Shown in pieces: positions 43,159 through 51,556 of a stretch of 64,000 bases of DNA. The position numbers were made by a program, and so were the translations under genes. This DNA comes from JAVWMQ01 sp036646055 (lineage in GTDB: Bacteria > Bacillota > Clostridia > Peptostreptococcales > Anaerovoracaceae), in the NCBI GenBank assembly GCA_036646055.1, contig JAVXMY010000005.1:62001-126000 (forward strand), in the 5' to 3' direction. The notes under the pieces were generated by a model. That model worked only from the letters and a program-made list of their open reading frames with translations. It did not search any database and was not told the DNA's origin. How positions within the stretch are numbered: position 1 is the stretch's first letter; every line of letters starts with the position of its first letter.

Positions 43159-44385
43159 ATGAGAACATTGTTAAAAAACGCTATGGTTTATACTGCAAAT
43201 GGATTTGAAAAAAAGAACATTATCATTTCCAAGGGTGAAGTTTTTGTTTCTGATATTTCATCATTTGATAATTCCATTGATTATAGTGGTAAATATATTA
43301 TTCCAGGTTTTGTGGATGTGCATGTGCACTTGCGTGAACCTGGTTTTTTTTATAAAGAAACCATAAAAAGTGGTACTATGGCAGCTGCTGCAGGTGGGTT
43401 TACAGCAGTATGCTCTATGCCTAATCTAAAACCAGCACCAACAAACTTAGAAAATTTAAAAGTACAATTAGATATAATAGAGAAGGATGCGGTAATTAAA
43501 GTATATCCATACGGTGCAATCACAAGTGATCAAAGTGGTATAGGAGATCTTTCTAAAATGGAAGAAATGGCACCTTTCGTTGTTGCTTTCACTGACGATG
43601 GCAAAGGTGTACAAGAGGAAGAAACTATGCGTCAGGCTATGATTAAAGCTTCAAAGCTTAATAAAATCATTGTTGCCCACTGTGAAGATGAAAGTTTAAA
43701 CGAAACACCATATATGGGAACTACAAGTATAAGTGAATATAGCCAGGTTATTAGAGATATTAATCTATCTAAAGAAACCGGTTGTGGTTATCATGTTTGT
43801 CATGCTTCAGCAAAAGAAAGTATTGAAGCTGTAAGACAGGGAAAACAAGAGGGCGTAAATGTTACTTGTGAAACAGGTCCTCATTATGTGGTTTTTAATA
43901 AAGATACAATTAAAGCTGAAGGTAGATTTAAAATGAATCCACCAATTAAAGAAGAAGAAGATAGAATAGCAATAATTGAAGCAATTAAGGATGGTACATT
44001 AGATATGATCGCTACAGATCATGCTCCTCACAGCAGAGAAGAAAAAGCAAAAGGTTTTGTAGACAGCATGTTTGGTGTAGTTGGTCTTGAAACAAGTTTT
44101 GGTATTTTAAACAAACATCTTGTTAAAAGTGGAATAATAAGTTTAGAAAAACTAATTGATATTATGGCAATTAAACCTAGAGAAAGATTTGGACTAGAAG
44201 GCGGATATATTAAAGATGGACAGGTTGCTGACTTAACTGTTTTAGATATAGACGTTGAAACAATTGTAAATCCAAATGAATTCCTTTCCATGGGTAAAAG
44301 TACACCATTTGAAGATATGCAAATGGCAGGAAAAATTATAGCTACATATGTTAATGGAGAAATAAAATATGAAAATATTAAGTAA
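43159..44385 (+). CDS. pyrC: Dihydroorotase (class I)
   Basis: ATG 43159, six bases after AGGAGG, is chosen over the adjacent ATG 43156 and other upstream starts. The 408-residue enzyme has the metal motif DVHVHLREPGF (about 50-60), ETIKSGTMAAAAGGFTAVCSMPN, FTDDGKGVQ, CEDESL, and MIATDHAPHSREEK (about 278-291) with the catalytic Asp. It closes carbamoyl-aspartate to dihydroorotate in pyrimidine synthesis. It is the first gene of pyrC-K-D-F-E-B-I and overlaps pyrK by 17 bases. Confidence 0.95.
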   Translation: MRTLLKNAMVYTANGFEKKNIIISKGEVFVSDISSFDNSIDYSGKYIIPGFVDVHVHLREPGFFYKETIKSGTMAAAAGGFTAVCSMPNLKPAPTNLENLKVQLDIIEKDAVIKVYPYGAITSDQSGIGDLSKMEEMAPFVVAFTDDGKGVQEEETMRQAMIKASKLNKIIVAHCEDESLNETPYMGTTSISEYSQVIRDINLSKETGCGYHVCHASAKESIEAVRQGKQEGVNVTCETGPHYVVFNKDTIKAEGRFKMNPPIKEEEDRIAIIEAIKDGTLDMIATDHAPHSREEKAKGFVDSMFGVVGLETSFGILNKHLVKSGIISLEKLIDIMAIKPRERFGLEGGYIKDGQVADLTVLDIDVETIVNPNEFLSMGKSTPFEDMQMAGKIIATYVNGEIKYENIK

Positions 44386-45070
44386 TAGAGAAATAGCAAA
44401 AAATACATTTGAGATGAAGCTTGAGTGTAGTGATGACTTTAAACCAGGACAGTTTATTAATATTAAAATTGAAGGGTTTTATCTTAGAAGACCAATTTCA
44501 GTGTGTGACTTTAATCAAAAAGAACTTACAATTATATATAAGATTGTAGGGGAAGGAACAAAAGTTATGTCTAAACTAGAAAAGGGAATAAGCTTAGATG
44601 TATTGGCCCCTCTTGGAAACGGATATGATACTTCAATTATAACTAAAGAGCCAATATTAGTTGGTGGTGGAGCTGGAGTTCCTCCTATGTTTGGCCTTGC
44701 TAAGGCACTAAAAGCTGAAGGGAAAAATCCAACAGTAATATTAGGATTTAATAGCAAAGATGAAGTCTTTTATGAAAAAGAATTTAAAGATTTAGGTGTA
44801 GAGCTGGTAATTTGTACCTTAGACGGATCATATGGAGCTAAAGGCCTAGTAACAGATATGTTTGAAGAAAGTGATTATTCATGTGGTTGTGGACCTGAAC
44901 CTATGTTAAAGGCAATTGCTGACAAATCGGACAAGGGACAATATAGCTTTGAAGCTAGAATGGCATGTGGTTTTGGCGGATGTATGGGTTGCAGCTGTGA
45001 AACTAAATATGGATCAAAGAGAATATGTAAGGACGGGCCAGTTTTAAATCAGGAGGAAATAATATGGTAA
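44369..45070 (+). CDS. pyrK: Dihydroorotate dehydrogenase B, electron-transfer subunit
   Basis: A 233-residue FAD and 2Fe-2S protein. RRPISVCDF (about 45) is the FAD site; LVGGGAGVPPMFGLAKAL (about 94-111) and CGCGPEPMLKAI bind NAD; the four Fe-S cysteines are in MACGFGGCMGCSCETKYG and RICKDGPVL near the end. It passes electrons from PyrD to NAD, which marks the class 1B enzyme. It overlaps pyrC upstream and pyrD downstream (7 bases). Confidence 0.95.
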   Translation: MKILSNREIAKNTFEMKLECSDDFKPGQFINIKIEGFYLRRPISVCDFNQKELTIIYKIVGEGTKVMSKLEKGISLDVLAPLGNGYDTSIITKEPILVGGGAGVPPMFGLAKALKAEGKNPTVILGFNSKDEVFYEKEFKDLGVELVICTLDGSYGAKGLVTDMFEESDYSCGCGPEPMLKAIADKSDKGQYSFEARMACGFGGCMGCSCETKYGSKRICKDGPVLNQEEIIW

Positions 45071-45975
45071 GTACAAAAGTAATATTAAGTGGAATCACTT
45101 TAGATAATCCGATTATTCCTGCTAGTGGAACTTTTGGTTACGGTCAAGAATACAAGGATTTCTATGATATAAATATTTTGGGTTCAATTTCTTTCAAAGG
45201 AACAACTAGAGAACCTAGATTCGGTAATCAGCAACCTAGAATTGCAGAATGTTATGGGGGAATGATCAATTCAGTTGGTCTACAAAACCCAGGAATTGAT
45301 TCAGTTGTTGAATATGAACTAGTAGAACTAGGGAAGATTTACAATAAACCTGTTATTGCAAATATAAGTGGATTCAGCATTGATGAATATGTAGAGTGTG
45401 CTAAAAAATTAGACAAGATGGATCAGGTTGGGATTTTGGAAGTAAATGTTAGCTGTCCTAATGTTCATGCTGGTGGTATGGCATTTGGTACAGATCCTAA
45501 AAATGTTTATGAAGTTACTAAAGCTGTTAAAGAGGTTTCTTCTAAGCCTGTATACATTAAATTAAGTCCTAATGTAACTGATATTGTAGAAATTGCTAAG
45601 GCTGCAGAAGAAGGCGGAGCTGATGGTATTTCATTAATCAATACTCTTCTTGGAATGAGAATTGATGTTAAAAGAAGAAAACCAGTTATTGCAAATAAAA
45701 TGGGTGGATTTAGTGGACCTGCTATTTTCCCTGTTGCAGTTAGAATGGTTTATCAGGTTTCTAAGGCTGTAAACATTCCTGTAATCGGAATGGGAGGAAT
45801 TAGTTCAGCCAAAGACGTAATTGAAATGATTATGGCAGGAGCTACAGCAGTTCAAATTGGAGCGGCTAATTTGGTTAATCCAATGGTTTGCAAGGAGATA
45901 ATTGAGCAACTTCCAATTCTTATGGAGGAATTAAATATTAAGTCTTTAGATGAAATTCGAGGAATTGTAGAATAA
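45064..45975 (+). CDS. pyrD: Dihydroorotate dehydrogenase B, catalytic subunit
   Basis: A 303-residue FMN enzyme. NPIIPASGTFGYGQEY (about 15-30), ENSVGLQNPG-type sequence GMINSVGLQNPG (about 70), the catalytic cysteine in NVSCPNVHAGGMAFGTDP (about 129-146), INTLLGMRIDVKRRKP and GMGGISSAKDVIEMIMAGATAVQIG (about 241-265) match class 1B. It oxidises dihydroorotate to orotate with PyrK. AGGAGGAAATAAT lies before the ATG. Confidence 0.96.
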   Translation: MVSTKVILSGITLDNPIIPASGTFGYGQEYKDFYDINILGSISFKGTTREPRFGNQQPRIAECYGGMINSVGLQNPGIDSVVEYELVELGKIYNKPVIANISGFSIDEYVECAKKLDKMDQVGILEVNVSCPNVHAGGMAFGTDPKNVYEVTKAVKEVSSKPVYIKLSPNVTDIVEIAKAAEEGGADGISLINTLLGMRIDVKRRKPVIANKMGGFSGPAIFPVAVRMVYQVSKAVNIPVIGMGGISSAKDVIEMIMAGATAVQIGAANLVNPMVCKEIIEQLPILMEELNIKSLDEIRGIVE

Positions 45976-45989
45976 ATAGGAGAGAGAAA

Positions 45990-46685
45990 ATGAAGAGAGA
46001 TGTAATTATTGCACTAGATTTTCCAGGTAAGAAAGAAACAATGGAGTTTTTAGATGAATTTAATGATAGAAGGTTATACGTTAAAGTTGGAATGGAATTG
46101 TTTTATTCCCAGGGGCCTTCTATTATAAAAGAAATAAAAAACAGGGGTCATAAGATATTTTTAGACCTTAAACTTCATGACATTCCAAACACAGTTCAAA
46201 GTGCTATGAAAGCTCTTGGAAATTTAGATATTGATATGGTGAATGTTCATGCTGCCGGTACAAAAAAAATGATGGAAGCGGCTATTTTGGGTCTAACTAA
46301 AGAAAATGGTGAAAGACCACTTCTGATTGCAGTTACTCAGTTAACTTCAACAGATCAAGAAAGATTAAAGAATGACATTTTAATAGATAGAAAATTAGAA
46401 GATGTAGTTGTTAAATATGCTCAAAATGCAATGGAAGCAGGCCTTGATGGAGTAGTTTGCTCACCACTTGAATCACCACTGATACACGAAAACTGTGATG
46501 AGAGATTTTTGACAGTGACTCCAGGGGTTAGATTTGCTGACTCTAACGTGGGGGATCAAGTTAGAGTGACTACACCGGCTAGAGCTAAGGAACTTGGCTC
46601 AAACTTTATTGTTGTGGGTAGACCAATTACTCAGGCAGATGACGTTGTTGCTGCCTATGATAGATGCGTTAAAGAATTTGTTTAA
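45990..46685 (+). CDS. pyrF: Orotidine 5'-phosphate decarboxylase
   Basis: A 231-residue TIM-barrel enzyme with IIALDFPGK at the start, the catalytic loop FLDLKLHDIPNTV (about 54-66, Asp-Lys-Asp set), VNVHAAGTKKMMEAA, LTSTDQ and the phosphate site NFIVVGRPITQADD (about 208-221). It is the classic short form that turns OMP into UMP. GGAGAGAG precedes ATG 45990. It is 14 bases after pyrD and 17 before pyrE. Confidence 0.96.
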   Translation: MKRDVIIALDFPGKKETMEFLDEFNDRRLYVKVGMELFYSQGPSIIKEIKNRGHKIFLDLKLHDIPNTVQSAMKALGNLDIDMVNVHAAGTKKMMEAAILGLTKENGERPLLIAVTQLTSTDQERLKNDILIDRKLEDVVVKYAQNAMEAGLDGVVCSPLESPLIHENCDERFLTVTPGVRFADSNVGDQVRVTTPARAKELGSNFIVVGRPITQADDVVAAYDRCVKEFV

Positions 46686-46702
46686 TATATAAGGAGGTAA
46701 AG

Positions 46703-47341
46703 ATGAAAAAAATTATTGCTAAAGAATTGCTGGGTATGGAGGCTGTTTTCCTGAGACCTGAAAATCCTTTTACATGGGCCAGTGGTATTAAAAGTCCAAT
46801 TTATTGTGATAATAGGTTGATTTTAACATCACCAAAGACAAGAGATATTGTTGAAAATGCAATTGCTGATACAATTAAAAAAGAGTTTAATGATTGTGAA
46901 GTTTTAATGGGCACAAGTACTGCAGGTATTGCTCATGCAGCTATTGCAGGTCATCTTTTGGGACTTCCAATGGGATATGTTAGAGGCTCTGCTAAGGGTC
47001 ATGGTAGAACAAACCAGATTGAAGGAAGATTAGAAAAAGGACAGAAGGTTGTTGTTGTTGAGGATTTAATTTCAACAGGAGGCTCTGCTATTGAAACAGT
47101 AAATGTTCTTAGAGAAGCTGGTGCTGATGTTCTTGGAATAGTTTCTATATTTACTTATGGTATGAAGAAGGGCATTGAAAGAATGGCTGAGGAAAATATA
47201 AAGTGTGTTAGTTTAAGCGATCTTGATAATCTAGTAGAAGTTGCGGCTTTAGAAGGATATATTAAGGATGAAGATATTAAGAAGCTTATTAGTTTTAGGG
47301 ATAACCCTCAGGATGAGAGTTGGATGAAAGGAGTAAAATAG
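46703..47341 (+). CDS. pyrE: Orotate phosphoribosyltransferase
   Basis: A 212-residue enzyme. The PRPP-binding motif VVVEDLISTGGSAIETV (about 115-131) and YVRGSAKGHGRTNQIEG (about 92-108) are intact, with FTWASGIKSPIYCDNR (about 23-38) near the start. It joins orotate to PRPP to form OMP, the PyrF substrate. AAGGAGGTAAAG lies before the ATG; its stop overlaps the pyrB start by one base. Confidence 0.95.
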   Translation: MKKIIAKELLGMEAVFLRPENPFTWASGIKSPIYCDNRLILTSPKTRDIVENAIADTIKKEFNDCEVLMGTSTAGIAHAAIAGHLLGLPMGYVRGSAKGHGRTNQIEGRLEKGQKVVVVEDLISTGGSAIETVNVLREAGADVLGIVSIFTYGMKKGIERMAEENIKCVSLSDLDNLVEVAALEGYIKDEDIKKLISFRDNPQDESWMKGVK

Positions 47342-48270
47342 TGGAAGTAAGAAATTTAATTAGTATTACGGATTTATCTGTAGAGGAGCTAGACAAAATG
47401 ATTGAGGTTGCTCAAGATATTATTGCTAAACCAGAAAAATATGTGGACATTTGTAAGGGCAAGAAACTTGCAACTTTGTTCTTTGAACCAAGTACAAGAA
47501 CTAGACTTAGTTTTGAAGCAGCAATGCTAGAACTAGGTGGAAGTGTTTTAGGATTCTCAGCGGCAAATTCAAGTTCAGCTGCAAAAGGGGAAAGTGTTAG
47601 CGATACAATTAGAACAGTGGGATGCTATGCAGATATTATTGCAATGAGACATCCAAAGGAAGGGGCTCCAGTAGTTGCTTCGGCTAAGACTACAGTTCCA
47701 ATTATTAATGGTGGTGACGGCGGTCATCAGCATCCAACCCAGACATTAACTGACCTACTTACTATTACAAGAGAAAAGGGAAGATTAGACAATATGACTG
47801 TTGGCTTATGCGGAGACCTTAAATTTGGTAGAACAGTACATTCATTAATTGAAGCTTTATTAAGATACAAAAATATTAAGTTTATCTTAATTGCGCCAGA
47901 AGAATTAAGAGTTCCTCAATATGTTAGAGATGAACTAATGAATGCAGGGGTAGAATGGAAAGAAGTTCTGACTATGGAAGAAGCTATGCCTGAACTTGAT
48001 GTTCTTTACATGACTAGAATCCAGAAGGAAAGATTCTTCAATGAAGAAGATTATGTTAGATTAAAAGATACATTTATCCTTGATATGGACAAATTAAAAA
48101 CTGCTAAATCAGATCTTTCTATTTTACATCCATTACCAAGAGTAAATGAAATTTCTGTTGCTGTAGATGATGATCCAAGAGCGGCATACTTCAGACAGGC
48201 ACTTTGTGGTAAGTATATTAGAATGGCTTTAATTTTAAACTTATTAAATATTGTTAAGGAGGTAAAATAA
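47341..48270 (+). CDS. pyrB: Aspartate carbamoyltransferase, catalytic subunit
   Basis: I choose GTG 47341 after AAAGGAG rather than the ATG 21 bases upstream, which lies inside pyrE. The 309-residue product has LFFEPSTRTRLSFEAAMLELGG (about 44-65, carbamoyl phosphate site), ADIIAMRHP, GGDGGHQHPTQTLTDLLTI (about 121-139), DVLYMTRIQKERF and LHPLPRVNEI. It makes carbamoyl aspartate. Overlap with pyrI (TAATG) fits a joint holoenzyme. Carbamoyl phosphate synthetase genes are not in the window. Confidence 0.96.
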   Translation: MEVRNLISITDLSVEELDKMIEVAQDIIAKPEKYVDICKGKKLATLFFEPSTRTRLSFEAAMLELGGSVLGFSAANSSSAAKGESVSDTIRTVGCYADIIAMRHPKEGAPVVASAKTTVPIINGGDGGHQHPTQTLTDLLTITREKGRLDNMTVGLCGDLKFGRTVHSLIEALLRYKNIKFILIAPEELRVPQYVRDELMNAGVEWKEVLTMEEAMPELDVLYMTRIQKERFFNEEDYVRLKDTFILDMDKLKTAKSDLSILHPLPRVNEISVAVDDDPRAAYFRQALCGKYIRMALILNLLNIVKEVK

Positions 48271-48692
48271 TGAATATAGATGGAGTAACAACTGGATTAG
48301 TATTAGACCATATTGCAGCTGGAAAGAGTATGGAAATTTACAAACTTCTTAAACTTGATGAATTAGATTGTTGTGTTGCTATTGTACAGAATGTTGTAAG
48401 TACAAAGTACGGCAAAAAAGATATTATTAAAATTGATGGGGAAATTGAACTAGACTTAAATATTCTAGGTTATGTTGATCCAAATATTACAGTAAATAGA
48501 GTTAAAAATGGAGAACTTGATTCAAAAGTACATTTAGAATTACCTAAAAGGTTAAAGGGTGTACTAGAATGTAGAAATCCTCGTTGTATTACTTCTATTG
48601 AACAGGAAATTGTTCATGACTTTTACTTAGCTGATGAAGAGAAAAAAGTTTATAGATGTAGATACTGCGATGTTGAAAGAAAATGGTTATAA
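48270..48692 (+). CDS. pyrI: Aspartate carbamoyltransferase, regulatory subunit
   Basis: A 140-residue PyrI with the allosteric domain (GVTTGLVLDHIAAGKSMEIYKLL, about 4-26) and the C-terminal zinc domain with four Cys: CRNPRCITSIEQEI and YRCRYCDVE. It binds nucleotides and tunes PyrB. Its presence points to feedback control at enzyme level, in line with a promoter leader too short for attenuation. AAGGAGGTAAA precedes the ATG. It ends the operon, and a terminator follows 20 bases on. Confidence 0.95.
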   Translation: MNIDGVTTGLVLDHIAAGKSMEIYKLLKLDELDCCVAIVQNVVSTKYGKKDIIKIDGEIELDLNILGYVDPNITVNRVKNGELDSKVHLELPKRLKGVLECRNPRCITSIEQEIVHDFYLADEEKKVYRCRYCDVERKWL

Positions 48693-48711
48693 GATATTAA
48701 ACCATAAAACC

Positions 48712-48752
48712 AAGAAGATTAATGAGGTTAAACTCATTAATCTTCTTTTATT
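48712..48752 (+). terminator. Strong terminator of the pyr operon
   Basis: Perfect 15-bp stem (48712-48726 with 48733-48747), 6-base loop GTTAAA, T-rich tail. Confidence 0.92.
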
Positions 48753-48844
48753 TGAAATCATTAAAATTTCAATGTTAATATTTCCTTGGAACTGGCACAC
48801 TAATTGTTTGAATAGTAGAATTATTTGTATTTAACTATAAATTA

Positions 48845-48873
48845 TTGAAATCATAACCATTATATGGTTTAAT
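48845..48873 (+). promoter_or_regulatory. Candidate promoter of nhaC
   Basis: TTGAAA (48845-48850), 17 bases, TTTAAT (48868-48873). A small inverted repeat AACCAT/ATGGTT lies in the spacer. Confidence 0.5.
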
Positions 48874-48911
48874 AGTGTTTGTACGATAAAAAAAGAAAGG
48901 AAATATTATTT

Positions 48912-50378
48912 ATGACGGACAAAAAAATCAAAGGACAGCCTAGGCCAACTAGACTGTACGAAGCGCTTATTACTTTTGGCGTTCTTATTGCAGTAATGGC
49001 AGTAGGAATTATTAAATTTGAGGTAGCACCACATATTCCTATGTTTGTTGGCGTGTGTATTGCGGCAATTATGGCATTAATTATTGGATATGATTGGGAC
49101 TCAATTGAAACAGCAATGAAAGACGGTATTTATAGAGCCCTTCAAGCTGTAATTATCTTGGCAATTATCGGTATTCTTGTTGGAGTATGGATTGTTTCAG
49201 GAGTTGTTCCTGCAATGATCTACTATGGATTAAAACTATTAGCTCCATCAATATTCTTAGTTGCTGCAGTATTAATTTGCTCAGTAACATCTGTTGCTAC
49301 AGGTTCTTCATGGGGTACAATGGGTACAATGGGACTAGCACTTATGGGTATTGCAGTAGGTTTAAATATTCCAGCACCAGCAGCAGCAGGTGCTATTATG
49401 GCAGGTGCTTACTTTGGAGACAAAATGTCACCATTGTCAGATACAACTAACTTAGCACCAGCAATGGCAGGAACAGACGTATTTACACACATTAAATTTA
49501 TGTTACTTCCTACAATTATAACATATGTTATTTCATTAGGATTCTTCGGAGTAATTGGAATGAAGTATGCAGAAGCAGCAGCTAATGCAGACACATCAGC
49601 TATTGTTGAAATGAGTAATGGTTTAACAGATTTATTCAATATTAATCCAGTACTATTATTACCACCAGTAGTTGTAATCGTAGCAGTTGCCCTAAAAGTT
49701 CCCGCTATACCAGGAATTACCCTTGGTATTTTTGCAGGAGCAATTGTTGGTATGATTTTCCAGGGAGATAACTGTAACTTAGGTGCAATCTTAAGTTCAG
49801 GTATGGATGGATTTACAAGTAACACAGGTGTTGAAGCAGTAGATAAACTATTAACTGCAGGTGGACTAATGAACATGATGTCTTCAATTGCCTTAACAAT
49901 ATTAGCAATGATGTTTGGCGGAATTATGGAAACAACAAAGCAGTTAGAAGTAATTGTAGCTCAGTTCCTAAAACTAGTAAAGAAACCAGCACAGCTTGTT
50001 CTTCTTACAGAGTTAACATGTGTTGCATCTAATGTAACAATGCCAGAACAGTATATTTCAATTGTAGTACCAGGTAGAATGTATGCAGAAACATATGCAG
50101 AAATGGGTCTTCACCCTAAAACATTATCTAATGCTTTAGAAGGTGCAGGAACTGTAACTTCTCCATTAGTACCTTGGAATACATGTGCAGTATATATTGG
50201 AGGAATACTTGGAGTTACAACAGGAGAATACTTCCAGTTTGCAATATTCAACTGGCTAATGCCTATAACAGTTTTCGTACTTGCAATCTTAGGACCAAGT
50301 TTAGCAGATATGGATGGTAATAGATTTAAATTCAGACAGAAAGCAAAAAAAGTAGAAGCTAAAGTAGAAACTAAGTAA
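48912..50378 (+). CDS. nhaC: NhaC-family Na+/H+ antiporter
   Basis: ATG 48912 with AAAGGAAA upstream is preferred over an in-frame TTG 33 bases earlier. The 488-residue protein has about 11-12 membrane helices, with TSVATGSSWGTMGTMGLALMGIA (about 130-152), GAYFGDKMSPLSDTTNLAPAMAGTDVFTH (about 167-195) and NALEGAGTVTSPLVPWNTCAVYI, typical of the family. Members exchange protons for Na+ or for related organic ions. Single-gene unit with its own promoter and terminator. Confidence 0.9.
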   Translation: MTDKKIKGQPRPTRLYEALITFGVLIAVMAVGIIKFEVAPHIPMFVGVCIAAIMALIIGYDWDSIETAMKDGIYRALQAVIILAIIGILVGVWIVSGVVPAMIYYGLKLLAPSIFLVAAVLICSVTSVATGSSWGTMGTMGLALMGIAVGLNIPAPAAAGAIMAGAYFGDKMSPLSDTTNLAPAMAGTDVFTHIKFMLLPTIITYVISLGFFGVIGMKYAEAAANADTSAIVEMSNGLTDLFNINPVLLLPPVVVIVAVALKVPAIPGITLGIFAGAIVGMIFQGDNCNLGAILSSGMDGFTSNTGVEAVDKLLTAGGLMNMMSSIALTILAMMFGGIMETTKQLEVIVAQFLKLVKKPAQLVLLTELTCVASNVTMPEQYISIVVPGRMYAETYAEMGLHPKTLSNALEGAGTVTSPLVPWNTCAVYIGGILGVTTGEYFQFAIFNWLMPITVFVLAILGPSLADMDGNRFKFRQKAKKVEAKVETK

Positions 50379-50400
50379 GTTTAAAATATTATTAAAAAAA

Positions 50401-50440
50401 AACGCTCATAGAGAGATTTTCTCCCAGTGGGCGTTTTTCT
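50401..50440. terminator. Bidirectional terminator between nhaC and arginase genes
   Basis: AACGCTCA (50401-50408) with TGGGCGTT (50428-50435), one G-T pair, with an inner helix GAGAGA/TTCTC. A-run before and T-run after. Confidence 0.82.
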
Positions 50441-50475
50441 TTGTAATTCATATTATATAGCAATGTATAAATAAC

Positions 50476-51378
50476 TTAATATACAGTTTTGCCTAAAGCT
50501 GAAAGAATCATTTCAGAAGCTAACTGTCCAGTTTGATTTTTAACATCAAGCATAGGGTTTACTTCAACCATATCTAGAGCAAGCATTTTGCCTGATTTAG
50601 CGCATTCTTCAACAAATAAGAATGATTCTCTAATAGTTAGACCACCATAGACTCTTGTGCCAGTTCCAGGTGCTGAGTCTGGTGTAACACCGTCAACATC
50701 AAAACTTAAATGGAAACCATCTGTTCCATTATTAACAATTTCTAAGGCCTGTTTAATAACTTCTGGCATTCCTAGTCTATCAATATCAGCAATTGAGAAT
50801 ACAGTAACTCCATGTTCTCTCATTCTAATTCTTTCCATAGGATCAATATCTCTACCACCAATCTGAACACAGTTATTAGTATCTACAAAACATTTTTCCT
50901 GTCCGTAATCAACCATTTCATCTGGCCCTTTGCCACATACTGCAGAAAAAGGCATACCGTGCATATTTCCTGATGGGCTACTTTCGCTATTATTCCAGTC
51001 ACCATGGGCATCAAACCAAATAATGCCGATCTTATTAAAATGTGATGCTGTAGCTGTAATACTACCAGCTGCAATAGAGTGATCTCCGCCCATAATTACA
51101 GGGAAATTACCAGACTTGTGACTTTCTAAAACGCTTTTGTAAACCTTCTGGTTAATATCTTTGACTTGATCTAGATTTTTTAGGCCTGGTGCACTAGAGC
51201 CAGCTTTAATTGGTTCTAAATCACCTTTATCTTCATAATCATATCCTAATTCAGCTATACCATCCATAACTCCAGCATAACGAATTGCGTAGGGTCCTAA
51301 ATCTACTCCAGTAGTTGCAGCACCCAAGTCGAATTTAACTCCAACTAAATCTACTTTTTTAATATTATCAAATTTCAT
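50476..51378 (-). CDS. rocF: Arginase
   Basis: A 300-residue ureohydrolase. Manganese ligands occur in VIMGGDHSIAAGS (about 96-108), IIWFDAHGDWNN (about 121-132) and LSFDVDGVTPDSAPGTG (about 223-239). SPSGNMHGMPF right after the second motif is the pattern of arginases rather than agmatinases. It cleaves arginine to ornithine and urea. AGGAGGACT precedes the ATG. It is a single gene on the minus strand between nhaC and the D-serine ammonia-lyase gene; both amino-acid enzymes fit an amino-acid user. Confidence 0.88.
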   Translation of the reverse strand: MKFDNIKKVDLVGVKFDLGAATTGVDLGPYAIRYAGVMDGIAELGYDYEDKGDLEPIKAGSSAPGLKNLDQVKDINQKVYKSVLESHKSGNFPVIMGGDHSIAAGSITATASHFNKIGIIWFDAHGDWNNSESSPSGNMHGMPFSAVCGKGPDEMVDYGQEKCFVDTNNCVQIGGRDIDPMERIRMREHGVTVFSIADIDRLGMPEVIKQALEIVNNGTDGFHLSFDVDGVTPDSAPGTGTRVYGGLTIRESFLFVEECAKSGKMLALDMVEVNPMLDVKNQTGQLASEMILSALGKTVY

Positions 51379-51508
51379 TTATAGTCCTCCTTGTTTTTTA
51401 CTATCTTGATATTATCATTTGGAAATCCTGTTGTCTATGATTTGTATAAAAAATTTATAAAATGAATGTACAAGTTTACAAGAATAAGTGTGCCAGTTTG
51501 AAATAAAA

Positions 51509-51531
51509 AAAGCCAAAATAAATTTGGCTTT
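51509..51531 (-). terminator. Terminator of the D-serine ammonia-lyase gene
   Basis: AAAGCCAAA (51509-51517) with TTTGGCTTT (51523-51531); the T-run is on the minus strand. Confidence 0.85.
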
Positions 51532-51556
51532 AAAATTAATATATTATTTTAATTAA

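Noticed and set aside
48634..48834. Small plus-strand frame overlapping the pyrI end
   Set aside because: It runs through the strong pyr terminator hairpin, has no ribosome binding site and no protein-like composition.
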